DNA of 64,000 nucleotides from Streptomyces sp. 1-11. Lineage in GTDB: Bacteria; Actinomycetota; Actinomycetes; Streptomycetales; Streptomycetaceae. The stretch is from the NCBI RefSeq assembly GCF_007176755.1, contig NZ_BJTV01000007.1, forward strand, positions 186,001-250,000, in the 5' to 3' direction. A program made the position numbers and the translations under genes. Position 1 is the stretch's first letter. Every line of letters begins with the position of its first letter. Of this stretch, positions 1-8,122 are shown piece after piece. The notes under the pieces were generated by a model that did no database searches, was not told the origin of the DNA, and saw nothing but the letters and a program-made list of their open reading frames with translations.

Positions 1-672
1 GGATGCGGCGCCAGCATGTACCGGAAGTGGCCCAGGTTCACCGGGGACGTCGAGCTCTGCCCGGTGCAGTTCCCCGGCCGTGAGAACCGGCTCAGGGAAG
101 ACCCCTTCATGTCGTTCGGCTCACTCGCCGACATGCTCTGCGAGGCGCTTCTTCCTTATCTGGACCGCCCGTTCGCCTTCTTCGGCCACTGCAGCTCCGC
201 GCTGATCGCCTACGAGACGGCGCTCCGCCTTGAGCGACGCGGCTACCCCGTGCCGGCACGCCTGTTCGTCTCCTCCCAGGTGGCCCCGCACAAGGGCGTG
301 CACGGCCGGTTCCTCGACATGAGCGACGACGAGCTCCGCGAGGAGGTCCGCACCCTCATCACGGAACTCGGCGGCGTACCCCGCCCGGACATGGTGGAAC
401 TCAGCCTGGAGGTACTGCTCTTCGACGTGGCGGCGCACAAGCGCTACGGCGTCGCGGACCCCGACCCGCTGCCGTGTCCCGCCACTGTGCTCGGCTGGGA
501 CGAGGACGTGGAGGTCCCGCACCAGCTCCTGCACGAGTGGTCCGACCTCGGCGAGACGACCTTCACCCTCCTCAAGGGCCCGCACTACGGGTTCCTGGAA
601 GGCCCCGACGAGCTGATGCGCACCTTCGCCACCGGACTGGGGCGGGCCCCGGGCCCCTCCCTGGCAGGGTGA
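1..672 (+). CDS. Type II thioesterase, 5' end outside window
   Basis: Alpha/beta-hydrolase thioesterase of the type that edits NRPS/PKS assembly lines by releasing stalled acyl groups from carrier proteins. Reading frame 1 is open from base 1 and gives CGASMYRKW, the usual lead into the family's conserved N-terminal stretch, so the ATG at 16 is internal and the start lies upstream. The nucleophile elbow reads FFGHCSSAL where the family normally has GHSxG, so Cys sits at the catalytic Ser position and the second Gly is Ser. A late Asp (GWDED) and the His of GPHYGFLEG fit the rest of the triad. The next gene starts 3 bases after the stop, so the two are probably co-translated. Its substrate is unknown because the assembly line is off the left edge. 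Confidence 0.88.
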   Translation, partial: GCGASMYRKWPRFTGDVELCPVQFPGRENRLREDPFMSFGSLADMLCEALLPYLDRPFAFFGHCSSALIAYETALRLERRGYPVPARLFVSSQVAPHKGVHGRFLDMSDDELREEVRTLITELGGVPRPDMVELSLEVLLFDVAAHKRYGVADPDPLPCPATVLGWDEDVEVPHQLLHEWSDLGETTFTLLKGPHYGFLEGPDELMRTFATGLGRAPGPSLAG

Positions 673-675
673 GCC

Positions 676-2169
676 GTGGCACCGCCCCCCGAGGAACCCG
701 CCGCCCCCGCGACCCCGCCGGTGGCTCCTGCCCCAGCGACCCCGCCGGTGGCTCCCGGCCTCGCGGCCCGGGCCGAACTCGAAGCCGGACTTCTCCGGCG
801 GCTGCGCGGCACCCGTGCCACCATCCCGGTGGTGCCGCGCCCCCAGGGGGTCGCGCGGTTCCCCGCGTCGCCGGCCCAGGAGTGGGCATGGACGAGGACA
901 CGGGCCCGCCCCCGGCCGGCCCCCGTGGTGCTGGCCGGAATGCGGCTGCGCGGGCCGCTGGACACGACGGCGCTGGAGCAGGCGCTGAACGCCGTGCTGG
1001 CACGGCACGAGATCCTGCGCACGGTGCTGCGGGAGGCGGAGGACGGCCGGCTCACCCAAGTCGTCTCGCCCGCCCTGCGGCTGCGGATCCCCGTCACGGA
1101 CGGAACACTCGCGGACTTCGACGCGTTGACCCGGGCCGAGGTCGACCAGCTCCCCGGCCTGGCACACGGTCCGCTGGTCCGGGCCCGGCTGTTGCGCCTC
1201 GACGCCGAGGACCACATCGTGATCGTGGTCCTCCACCACATGGTCGCGGACGCCCGGGCCACCGAGATCCTCCTCGCGGACCTCGCTGCCGCCTACCTCG
1301 CCGCCCGCGCCGGACGACCCGCGGCGCCTCCGCCGCCGCCCCTCCAGTACGCCGACCACGCCGTGTGGCAGCGGGACCGGACCAGCGACGCCCACCGGTC
1401 CCGGCGGACCGGCTACTGGACACGGCGGCTCGCCGGCGCGCTGCCCCCCTCGCTACCGTCCGACCGGCCGCACCCGGACCTGCCTGCGGAACTCGGGGAC
1501 GCCGTGGTGCTCCCGCTGCCCGGCGGGCTGCCGGCGGCGCTGCGCGCGTGCGTACGCGAGCACGGCACCACCGTGTTCGTCGGGGCCCTCACCGCGTTCC
1601 AGGTCCTCCTCGCCCGGTACACGGGGTCCCGGGACATCTCGGTCCCGGCGCCGGTGACGTTCCGGGACCTCCGTGAACTCGAGGACATGATCGGCGACTT
1701 CTCGCACCCCATGGTGTGCCGTACCGACCTCTCCGGGAGCCCGACCTTCGCCTCGCTGCTGCCACAGGTGCGGGACGCCTTCGCCCAGGACCTCCAGCAC
1801 GCGGACCTGCCGCCGCATCTGCTCACCCCCAACCTCGCGGGCCCCGACGAGCTCAGTGACCTGCTGGACGGGCTGGAGTTCGGCGCTGAGCGTGCGGCGG
1901 ACGCCCAGGAGCTGGGCGGCGGGCTGTCCGCGACACCGATGCCGCCCCGCTGGCCCTACGCACTGCGGCCGCTGAGTGTGCGCCTCAGCCACCGCCCGGA
2001 CGGCGGCGACCTGGTTCTCACCTACCGCAGGCGTGACTTCTCCCCGGGCCGCGCGCGGGACCTGGGCCGGGACTACCTCAGCGTGCTGGCCGCATGCCTC
2101 GACAGCCCGGGAGCCGAGGTGTTCGGGCCGCTGGCACCCGGTCTGCGGGTGCCCCCCTCGTCCGGCTGA
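676..2169 (+). CDS. Free-standing NRPS condensation-domain protein
   Basis: A 497-residue protein that is essentially one condensation domain, the fold that joins an acyl or peptidyl thioester to an amine or hydroxyl acceptor. The catalytic motif reads HHMVADA (canonical HHxxxDG), keeping the second His and the Asp but with Ala for Gly. No adenylation or carrier domain follows. The first 30 residues are Ala/Pro-rich and contain APATPPVAP twice, encoded by a 20-base direct repeat (709-728 and 736-755); this may be a linker or docking tail. The start is GTG 3 bases after the thioesterase stop. It could act as a stand-alone condensation or ester-forming enzyme in the cluster to the left. The family is clear; the specific reaction is not. 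Confidence 0.85.
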   Translation: MAPPPEEPAAPATPPVAPAPATPPVAPGLAARAELEAGLLRRLRGTRATIPVVPRPQGVARFPASPAQEWAWTRTRARPRPAPVVLAGMRLRGPLDTTALEQALNAVLARHEILRTVLREAEDGRLTQVVSPALRLRIPVTDGTLADFDALTRAEVDQLPGLAHGPLVRARLLRLDAEDHIVIVVLHHMVADARATEILLADLAAAYLAARAGRPAAPPPPPLQYADHAVWQRDRTSDAHRSRRTGYWTRRLAGALPPSLPSDRPHPDLPAELGDAVVLPLPGGLPAALRACVREHGTTVFVGALTAFQVLLARYTGSRDISVPAPVTFRDLRELEDMIGDFSHPMVCRTDLSGSPTFASLLPQVRDAFAQDLQHADLPPHLLTPNLAGPDELSDLLDGLEFGAERAADAQELGGGLSATPMPPRWPYALRPLSVRLSHRPDGGDLVLTYRRRDFSPGRARDLGRDYLSVLAACLDSPGAEVFGPLAPGLRVPPSSG

Positions 2170-2371
2170 GCCGTGGAATCACCACGGCCGTCGGTCACCG
2201 CCGTGGCCCTGTAGGGAGAAACACGGTCTTTGATCGCTCCGCCCCGCCTTGCTATCCATGGCGAGGCGCGGAGGAGAACCCGGCCGGCACCGATGACGAG
2301 TGCCGCCACGCCCGCGGGGCGGCGTTCCGGCCGGCCCGCGCGAGATGGACCGATACCAAGGGAGCCGTCAC

Positions 2372-3412
2372 ATGCTGCAACCGCCCTCGTTCGTGGTGAT
2401 CTCGGGAGCCCAGGTGCAGGCGGCGACCAGTGGCAGGGAAGAGGAGATCACCCGCATCGTGCGAGCGGCGTACGAACTGCACGGCGCCGGTCTGACCGTG
2501 AACCCGGACTCCTACTTCCTGCGCTTCCCGGACCGTCCCTCCGCACGGATCATCGCGCTGCCCGCCTCGATCGGAGGCGAGACCGACGTGCACGGCATGA
2601 AGTGGATCTCCAGCTTCCCCGAGAACGTCGCCTCCGGGCTTCCGCGCGCCTCCGCCGTGCTCATCCTGAACGACACCAGGACCGGGTATCCGTTCGCCTG
2701 CCTGGAGGCGTCCATCATCAGCGCCTCGCGCACCGCAGCGTCCGCGGCCCTCGCCGCGGTCGAACTCCGCGCGCGGCGCGAGGAGTCCGCGGACGCGGGG
2801 CGCCCGGTCCGCGTCGGCTTCTTCGGCACCGGGCTGATCGCGCGGTACGTCCACACCTATCTGGCGGGCAACGGGCTCGTCTTCGGCCAAGTGGGCGTCC
2901 ACGACGCGGTCCCCGAGCACGCCGAGGGCTTCCGCGGTTACCTCGCGCGCACCGAGAAGGCGCCCGTCAACGTGCACGACTCACCCGAAGACCTCGTCCG
3001 CGGCTCGGACCTCGTCGTCTTCGCCACGGTCGCGGGCGAGCCGCACGTCACCGACCCGAGCTGGTTCACCCACAACCCGCTGGTCCTGCACCTCTCGCTG
3101 CGTGACCTCGCCCCCGAGATCATCCTGTCGTCGTACAACGTCGTCGACGACGTCGAACACTCGATGAAGGCCAACACCTCGCTGCACCTGACCGAACAGC
3201 GCGTCGGCAACCGCGATTTCGTGGCCGGCTCGCTCTACGACGTGCTGCAGGGGAAGACCACGCCCCCCGGCGACCGGCCGGTCGTCTTCTCCCCGTTCGG
3301 TCTCGGCGTCCTCGACCTCGCCGTCGCCCGCTACGTACACGAGCGGCTCGGCGCCACGGGCGATCTCCGGACGGTCCCCGACTTCTTCCACGACCTGAAC
3401 CGCTACGGCTGA
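2372..3412 (+). CDS. sbnB: SbnB-like 2,3-diaminopropionate biosynthesis dehydrogenase
   Basis: Member of the ornithine cyclodeaminase/mu-crystallin fold related to SbnB, which oxidatively cleaves N-(1-amino-1-carboxy-2-ethyl)-glutamate with NAD to give L-2,3-diaminopropionate for siderophores and NRPS peptides. The Rossmann motif VGFFGTGLIARYV lies near residue 155. An N-terminal substrate segment contains GGETDVHGMKWIS, with the conserved Lys. The 346-residue length fits the family. The ATG at 2372 is chosen because AAGGGAG sits 8 bases before it; an in-frame ATG at 2300 lacks such a site. The partner SbnA synthase is not in the window and should lie to the left. Together with the two genes before it, this suggests a diaminopropionate-containing peptide product. 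Confidence 0.85.
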   Translation: MLQPPSFVVISGAQVQAATSGREEEITRIVRAAYELHGAGLTVNPDSYFLRFPDRPSARIIALPASIGGETDVHGMKWISSFPENVASGLPRASAVLILNDTRTGYPFACLEASIISASRTAASAALAAVELRARREESADAGRPVRVGFFGTGLIARYVHTYLAGNGLVFGQVGVHDAVPEHAEGFRGYLARTEKAPVNVHDSPEDLVRGSDLVVFATVAGEPHVTDPSWFTHNPLVLHLSLRDLAPEIILSSYNVVDDVEHSMKANTSLHLTEQRVGNRDFVAGSLYDVLQGKTTPPGDRPVVFSPFGLGVLDLAVARYVHERLGATGDLRTVPDFFHDLNRYG

Positions 3413-3450
3413 GAGGCATCGACGGGCCACGTCGGCAGCCGGGAGCAGCC

Positions 3451-3492
3451 GCGCCTGCGCGGGACTCCGCCGGGGGAGTCCCGCGCAGGCGC
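3451..3492. terminator. Strong bidirectional terminator hairpin
   Basis: Perfect 18-base-pair inverted repeat (arms 3451-3468 and 3475-3492) with a 6-base GCCGGG loop. It lies between the convergent sbnB and penI genes, so it can end transcription from both sides. It marks the physical border between the NRPS-type genes and the pentalenolactone cluster. Confidence 0.85.
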
Positions 3493-3550
3493 AGGGCGTG
3501 GTCGTACAGCGCGGTCGGGGGAGTGAGCGCGTCGCGCTCCTCCTGGGCGC

Positions 3551-4924
3551 TCACCGGGTGAGGTGGGACTCGATTCGGCGCGGGGTGCGGGCGTCCAGCC
3601 TCAGCCGCAGCCGGCGCGGGTGGTAGACGGTGGCCAGCGGGACGGGGCGGACGTCCATGCCGGGCTCGCAGGTGACCCGCCAGCGGCCGAGGACGGTGGC
3701 GAGCCCGAGGGTGGCCTCGGTGCGTGCGTAGAGGTCGCCGATGCACTTGCGGGCGCCGGTGCCGAACGGCACGTAGGCGTGGCGGGCCGCCGGCGCGACC
3801 CGGTCCGGCAGCCAGCGGTCGGGGTCGAACTCCGCGGGACGGACGAAGGCGTCCTCGTACTGGGCGACCGCGGCGGGGCTGAAGACGACGGTGGAACCCG
3901 CCGGCAGCCGGCGGCCCGCCAGTTCGGTCGGGGAGGCGGTCAGACGGGTGAACAGCCAGGCCGGCGGGTGCAGCCGCAGCGTCTCGGAGATGATCCGGTC
4001 GGTCAGGGAGAGGTTCGGCAGGTCGTCCCACTGCGGGGCGCGGCCGTCGAGGACGGTGTCGATCTCGTCGTAGAGCGCGGCCTCGATCTCCGGGTGCTGG
4101 GAGAGGAGGTAGAAGACCCAGGTGAGGGTGCCGGCGACGGTCTCGGTGCCGGCCGCCATCACGGTGATGACCTGGTCGTGGATCTCCTTGTCGCCGAGCC
4201 TGCCGCCGTCGTCGTCGCGGGAGGCGAGCAGTGCGGCGAGCAGGTCGTCGCGCTCGGTGCCGGAACTGCGGTAGTCGTCGATGAACCGCTGGGTGGTCTC
4301 GTGCAGGAAGTGCAGGTTGCTCCGGTACCGGCGCTGGGAGGGCAGCGGCAGCCGGCGGATCGAGGCCGGCAGGAACATCTGCCGGAACAGGCCGTTGAGC
4401 ACGACGTCGAAGGAACGTTCCACCTGGGCCGCCAGCTCGGGGCTGACCGGGGTGGAGTACAGGGTGCGGCCGACCGTGCGCAGGGCCATGCCGTACATCT
4501 CCTGGAAGGCGTCGACGACCATGCCGTCCTGCCAGCGCGACGTCGTGTCCTCGATCTCGGCCCGCATGGCCTCGGCGTACCGTTTGAGCTGGCCGCGGGT
4601 GAACGCCGACTGCATCAGCCGGCGCTGGCGGCGGTGGTCGGCGAACGGGCAGGTGACCAGGCCGTTGCCGGCGATGTCACGGGCGCGGTCGTAGAAGACG
4701 CCGCCCTTGTCGAAGAGGCGGTCGTTGGTCAGGACGTGCCGCAGCAGTTCGGGGTGGGTGGGGACGTAGGCCCTGGTGGGGCCGATCTTGATCTCGACCA
4801 GGTCGCCGTAGGCCGACAGCGAGGTCATGAAGTTCACGGGGTGACGCATCATCTGCAGGGCGTGTCCCACGACGGGCAGCGCCCCGGGCGCCGCTCCCGC
4901 CGAGAAGGTGGTCTGCTCGGTCAT
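3551..4924 (-). CDS. penI: Pentalenene oxygenase, cytochrome P450 (PenI/PtlI type)
   Basis: Cytochrome P450 of the CYP183 type that oxidises C-13 of pentalenene stepwise to pentalen-13-al, the first oxidation of the pathway. The heme loop FGTGARKCIG holds the Cys ligand, the K-helix ETLR is present (SETLRLHPP), and the I-helix AGTETVAGT carries the acid/Thr pair. The length is 457 residues, as in PtlI. The start follows GAGGATCG. It is the last gene of the minus-strand pen operon, 114 bases after penA, in the order seen in other pen/pnt/ptl clusters. How the aldehyde becomes 1-deoxypentalenic acid has no assigned gene here, as in known clusters. Confidence 0.93.
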   Translation of the reverse strand: MTEQTTFSAGAAPGALPVVGHALQMMRHPVNFMTSLSAYGDLVEIKIGPTRAYVPTHPELLRHVLTNDRLFDKGGVFYDRARDIAGNGLVTCPFADHRRQRRLMQSAFTRGQLKRYAEAMRAEIEDTTSRWQDGMVVDAFQEMYGMALRTVGRTLYSTPVSPELAAQVERSFDVVLNGLFRQMFLPASIRRLPLPSQRRYRSNLHFLHETTQRFIDDYRSSGTERDDLLAALLASRDDDGGRLGDKEIHDQVITVMAAGTETVAGTLTWVFYLLSQHPEIEAALYDEIDTVLDGRAPQWDDLPNLSLTDRIISETLRLHPPAWLFTRLTASPTELAGRRLPAGSTVVFSPAAVAQYEDAFVRPAEFDPDRWLPDRVAPAARHAYVPFGTGARKCIGDLYARTEATLGLATVLGRWRVTCEPGMDVRPVPLATVYHPRRLRLRLDARTPRRIESHLTR

Positions 4925-5038
4925 TCGATCCTCGACTTCCCGTCTTCACTGGTCTGTTGACAGCCGTTCCGCTCCGCCCGGGGCCGACGCCGCCAGGACG
5001 GCCACGACACGGTGGCGTGCCGCTGCCGGGCGGCGCCG

Positions 5039-6052
5039 CTAGTGGGTGATCCGGCCCAGCTCCTCCAGGTATCCCTGGGCGCCGGCGGCGAGCGCGAACT
5101 CGGCGTCGTAGCGGCCCGAGGAGCGGTGCCAGTCGTAGGAACCGCGGATCACGGTGCGCACGGCGTCGTCGCGGTAGCGCTCCAGGGCCTCGCGCTCGGC
5201 GTCGTCGAGCCGGTAGATGTCACCGACCTGCGGCAGGCAGGACTCCAGCACGAGGTACTGCTCAAGGCGCACGCGCACCTCGCTCTGGATGTGGGCGACG
5301 CTGCGGTCCTTGGACCAGCCGTGCTCCCGGCGCAGAATCATCACCATGTTGTTCTGCTCACCGCGGGCCTCTTCCTTCTCCAGCGACGCGATGTCGTTGA
5401 GCAGCAGATTGACGTCGACGGCGATCTGGAGCATCGCGGACAGCACGGCGCTGTCGAAGACCCGGTGCGGTACCTCGAAGCGGCCCGCGCGCTCGGCGAG
5501 GTCGACCGTGGGCTGCACCCCGATGGTCTGCCGGCGCACGGCCAGGTACTGCGCCGCGGAGTCGTAGGGCGTGTCCCAGAAACGGCTCTCCGCCTCGTCG
5601 ACATAGCCGTCGAAGTAGCTGCGCCAGTGCCGGGCGCTGCGCGCGCACCAGGCGGGCGTCATGCCCTCGCTGGTGCGCCGCCAGATGTCGGCGAAGCCGT
5701 GGGCGATGGGGGGCGCGGTGTCGGGGAGGGGGCCGTCCAGCGCCGCCGCGACCGCGTCGGTGAGCTGTTTGGTCTCCTGCGGGTTCTCGCCGCGCGGCCC
5801 GTCGAAGAGGTCGTCGAAGAGGAAGAACCACGACATCAGGTCGACGCCCAGGTCGAGATCGGCGCCGGTGGCGTGGGGGTAGAAACGGGAGGCCAGGTCG
5901 GCGTAGCCGCCGCGCAGATGGCGCTCGGCCGCCGCCTCTGAGTTGATCAGTCCGAGCGAGCGCGGCCAGGCGAGCTGCTCGGCGTCGGCACGGGCGAAAT
6001 CCGGGCTCTGCCGGCCCGGCAGGGGTATGTGGAAGTCGACGTCCTGGGGCAT
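5039..6052 (-). CDS. penA: Pentalenene synthase (sesquiterpene cyclase)
   Basis: Class I terpene cyclase that converts farnesyl diphosphate to the tricycle pentalenene. At 337 residues it has the same length as the Streptomyces exfoliatus enzyme. The first metal motif DDLFD falls at residues 80-84 with F76-F77 just before it. The second metal motif spans N219, S223 and E227, and W308-H309 are present, all at the numbering reported for that enzyme. The ATG at 6052 is preceded by GAGGATTCCCCC and opens with MPQDVDFHIPLPGR, the known N terminus. The longer open frame upstream of it overlaps the neighbouring gene and is not coding. This gene identifies the cluster. Confidence 0.97.
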   Translation of the reverse strand: MPQDVDFHIPLPGRQSPDFARADAEQLAWPRSLGLINSEAAAERHLRGGYADLASRFYPHATGADLDLGVDLMSWFFLFDDLFDGPRGENPQETKQLTDAVAAALDGPLPDTAPPIAHGFADIWRRTSEGMTPAWCARSARHWRSYFDGYVDEAESRFWDTPYDSAAQYLAVRRQTIGVQPTVDLAERAGRFEVPHRVFDSAVLSAMLQIAVDVNLLLNDIASLEKEEARGEQNNMVMILRREHGWSKDRSVAHIQSEVRVRLEQYLVLESCLPQVGDIYRLDDAEREALERYRDDAVRTVIRGSYDWHRSSGRYDAEFALAAGAQGYLEELGRITH

Positions 6053-6176
6053 GGGGGAATCCTCGGGAGTGGGTTCGGACGGGCAGCGGGCACGGTGGCG
6101 CCCGGGCGGGGGTGCTGCGCTGATCGGAGAGTCACCGGTTGCGGCGGGGCGACGGGGTGAGGGAGGCGGCCTGGAG

Positions 6177-7190
6177 TCAGACCTCGCGGTCGACGACGAA
6201 CCGTCCGAGCGCGAGGAGTTCGTCCCGCGCGCCGGCCTCCAGTTCGACGCCGCGCAGCGCTTCCTCGGCCAGCGCCATCCGCCGGGCGGCCTCGGCGAGC
6301 GCCCAGTGGCGGCCGCCGGCGTCCTCGACCAGACGGGCCACGCGGCGCAGTTCCTCCTCGTCGGGGCGCCCACGGGCGGTGAGCCAGGCGGCCAGCTCGT
6401 CGCCGAGCGGGCCCTCCTGGTTCAGCGCGTGGCTCACCGGCAGCGTCTTCTTCCGGGAGCGCAGGTCGGAGTGGACCGGTTTGCCGGTGACGGCCGGGTC
6501 GCCCCAGATGCCGAGCACGTCGTCGACGAGCTGGAAGGCGACGCCGACCTGGTCGCCGAAGAGCGCCAGCGCGTCCACCGCCGCCTCCGGCGCCCCGGCG
6601 AGGACGGCGCCGATCGCGGCGCTCGCCGACAGCAGCGCGCCGGTCTTGCCCGCGGCCATGTCGACGCACTCCTCGACCGTGACGTGCGAGCGCTGCTCGA
6701 AGGCCAGGTCCTGCACCTGGCCGCGGATCAGATGCCTGGTGGTCCGGGCCAGCAGCCGGGCGGCGGGCGCCGCCGTCGGCAGCCCGGTGTCCAGCAGCAC
6801 CTCCTGGGCGAGCGCCAGCATCGCGTCACCGGTCAGGATGGCGCTGGAGGGACCCCACAGCTTCCACACCGTGCGCCGGTGGCGGCGCTCCTCGTCGCCG
6901 TCCATCAGGTCGTCGTGCACCAGGGAGAAGTTGTGCACGAGCTCCACGGCGACGGCTCCCGGCAGGGCGACCTCCGGCGCGGCGCCGACCGCCTCTGCCG
7001 ACAGCAGCGCGAGCGCCGGCCGTACGGCCTTGCCGGCGTCGGCGCTGGTGGGCGCGCCACCCGCGGTGATCCAGCCGAAGTGGTAGGCCGCCTGGTGACG
7101 CGAACGGCGGTCGAGCCGGTCGACGGCGGCGCGCAGCGCCGGGGTGATCGTGACCCGGCTGTGGCTCAGGCAGGCGGGAGCGGCGCTCAT
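6177..7190 (-). CDS. penB: Polyprenyl (farnesyl) diphosphate synthase
   Basis: Trans-isoprenyl diphosphate synthase, the ptlB homologue, expected to supply farnesyl diphosphate to the adjacent pentalenene synthase. The first Asp-rich motif reads DDLMD, in HNFSLVHDDLMDGD near residue 85. The second is the variant DDVLGIWGD. The Lys/Arg diphosphate contacts (KAVRPALA, RRTVWKLWG) are visible. The length is 337 residues. The start ATG overlaps the stop of penD in ATGA, so penD and penB are translationally coupled. A dedicated synthase lets the cluster draw on isoprenoid precursors without relying on the primary-metabolism enzyme. Chain length is inferred from context, not from a residue I can prove. 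Confidence 0.92.
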   Translation of the reverse strand: MSAAPACLSHSRVTITPALRAAVDRLDRRSRHQAAYHFGWITAGGAPTSADAGKAVRPALALLSAEAVGAAPEVALPGAVAVELVHNFSLVHDDLMDGDEERRHRRTVWKLWGPSSAILTGDAMLALAQEVLLDTGLPTAAPAARLLARTTRHLIRGQVQDLAFEQRSHVTVEECVDMAAGKTGALLSASAAIGAVLAGAPEAAVDALALFGDQVGVAFQLVDDVLGIWGDPAVTGKPVHSDLRSRKKTLPVSHALNQEGPLGDELAAWLTARGRPDEEELRRVARLVEDAGGRHWALAEAARRMALAEEALRGVELEAGARDELLALGRFVVDREV

Positions 7191-8086
7191 GCGGCGGCCT
7201 CCGCGCGCCAGGGGCCGGCCGGGTCGTCGAAGATGCTGACGACCTGGCGCATGACGCGCCGTTCGGCCGGGTCGAAGGCCTGCTTGGCGTGCACGGTGCC
7301 CAGTTGGTCCCACATGACGAGGTCCCCGGGCTGCCAGGTGTGCGCGTAGGTGTACTGCGGCTTGCCCGCGTGCGCGAGCAGTCCGTCGAGCAGCTCGCGG
7401 CTGTCGTCGGGGGCGAGGTCCACGATCCGCTCCGTGTTCAGGGTGCTGATGTAGACCGACCGGCGGCCGGTGCGCGGGTTGCGGGCGATGAGGGGGTGGA
7501 CGGTGGAGGTGCCGTCCTCGGGCTGGATCCGGTCGGTGCCCTCGCCGAGGGTCACCTCGCGCTGCAGCTCCTCCTCGATGGTCTCCTCATACCCGGTGCG
7601 CAGGGCGTGGCGGACCCGGAAGGAGTGCAGGCGCCGCCGCTCCTCGGGCGACAGCGACTCGTACAGGGCGTACATGTCGGTGAAGAGGGTCTCCCCGCCG
7701 CCGGAGGACGGCACTTCGACGGCCTCGAGGAAGCCGACCTGGGAGACGCGGGGACGGAAGGAGTAGTCGGTGTGCCAGCCCATCCACTCGGCGTCGCCGA
7801 CGCCGATCTTGCGGCCGTCCTCCACCAGGTTGGAGACGATCAGGATCTCGTTGTGCTCGGGGTGTGCGCCGCTGGTCAGACCGGTCTTCGGGATGTGCCC
7901 GAAACGGCGGCCGAAGGCCAGGAACTCCTCGTAGGAGGGGGTCTCGTGGCCGCGTAGGACGAGGACGAGATACGTGTCGAGCGCCGACCAGATCTCCTCC
8001 AGGTGCGTCTTGTCCATGTCGCCGGTCACTTGGGCGCCGTGCACGACGGCGCCGAGAGGGGCGCCGGGTATCGGTGTCACTTCCAT
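7187..8086 (-). CDS. penD: Pentalenolactone F synthase, TauD-type Fe(II)/2-oxoglutarate dioxygenase
   Basis: Non-heme iron, 2-oxoglutarate-dependent enzyme of the TauD family. PenD/PntD first dehydrogenates pentalenolactone D to E, then epoxidises E to F. The metal-binding HxD is in GWHTDYSF, the distal His in GTVHAKQAF, and the 2-oxoglutarate Arg in ERRVMRQ. It has 299 residues. A strong ribosome site (GAAAGGAGG) precedes the ATG at 8086. It sits between penE, which makes its substrate, and penB, whose start it overlaps. Family and order match characterised clusters, so the assignment is firm although activity is inferred. Confidence 0.93.
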   Translation of the reverse strand: MEVTPIPGAPLGAVVHGAQVTGDMDKTHLEEIWSALDTYLVLVLRGHETPSYEEFLAFGRRFGHIPKTGLTSGAHPEHNEILIVSNLVEDGRKIGVGDAEWMGWHTDYSFRPRVSQVGFLEAVEVPSSGGGETLFTDMYALYESLSPEERRRLHSFRVRHALRTGYEETIEEELQREVTLGEGTDRIQPEDGTSTVHPLIARNPRTGRRSVYISTLNTERIVDLAPDDSRELLDGLLAHAGKPQYTYAHTWQPGDLVMWDQLGTVHAKQAFDPAERRVMRQVVSIFDDPAGPWRAEAAA

Positions 8087-8122
8087 GGCGTTGCCTCCTT
8101 TCGCAGAGACGGTGGGGGACGG

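Noticed and set aside
121..1395. Long open frame on the minus strand across the thioesterase and condensation genes
   Set aside because: It is a high-G+C shadow: low-complexity Arg/Gly translation, no family match, and it lies opposite two clear genes.
3563..4960. Long plus-strand open frame across penI
   Set aside because: Antisense to a certain P450 gene; translation is Gly/Val/Gln-rich without domains.
6053..6373. N-terminal extension of pentalenene synthase
   Set aside because: The known enzyme begins with MPQDVDF; the extension overlaps penB and has no ribosome site.
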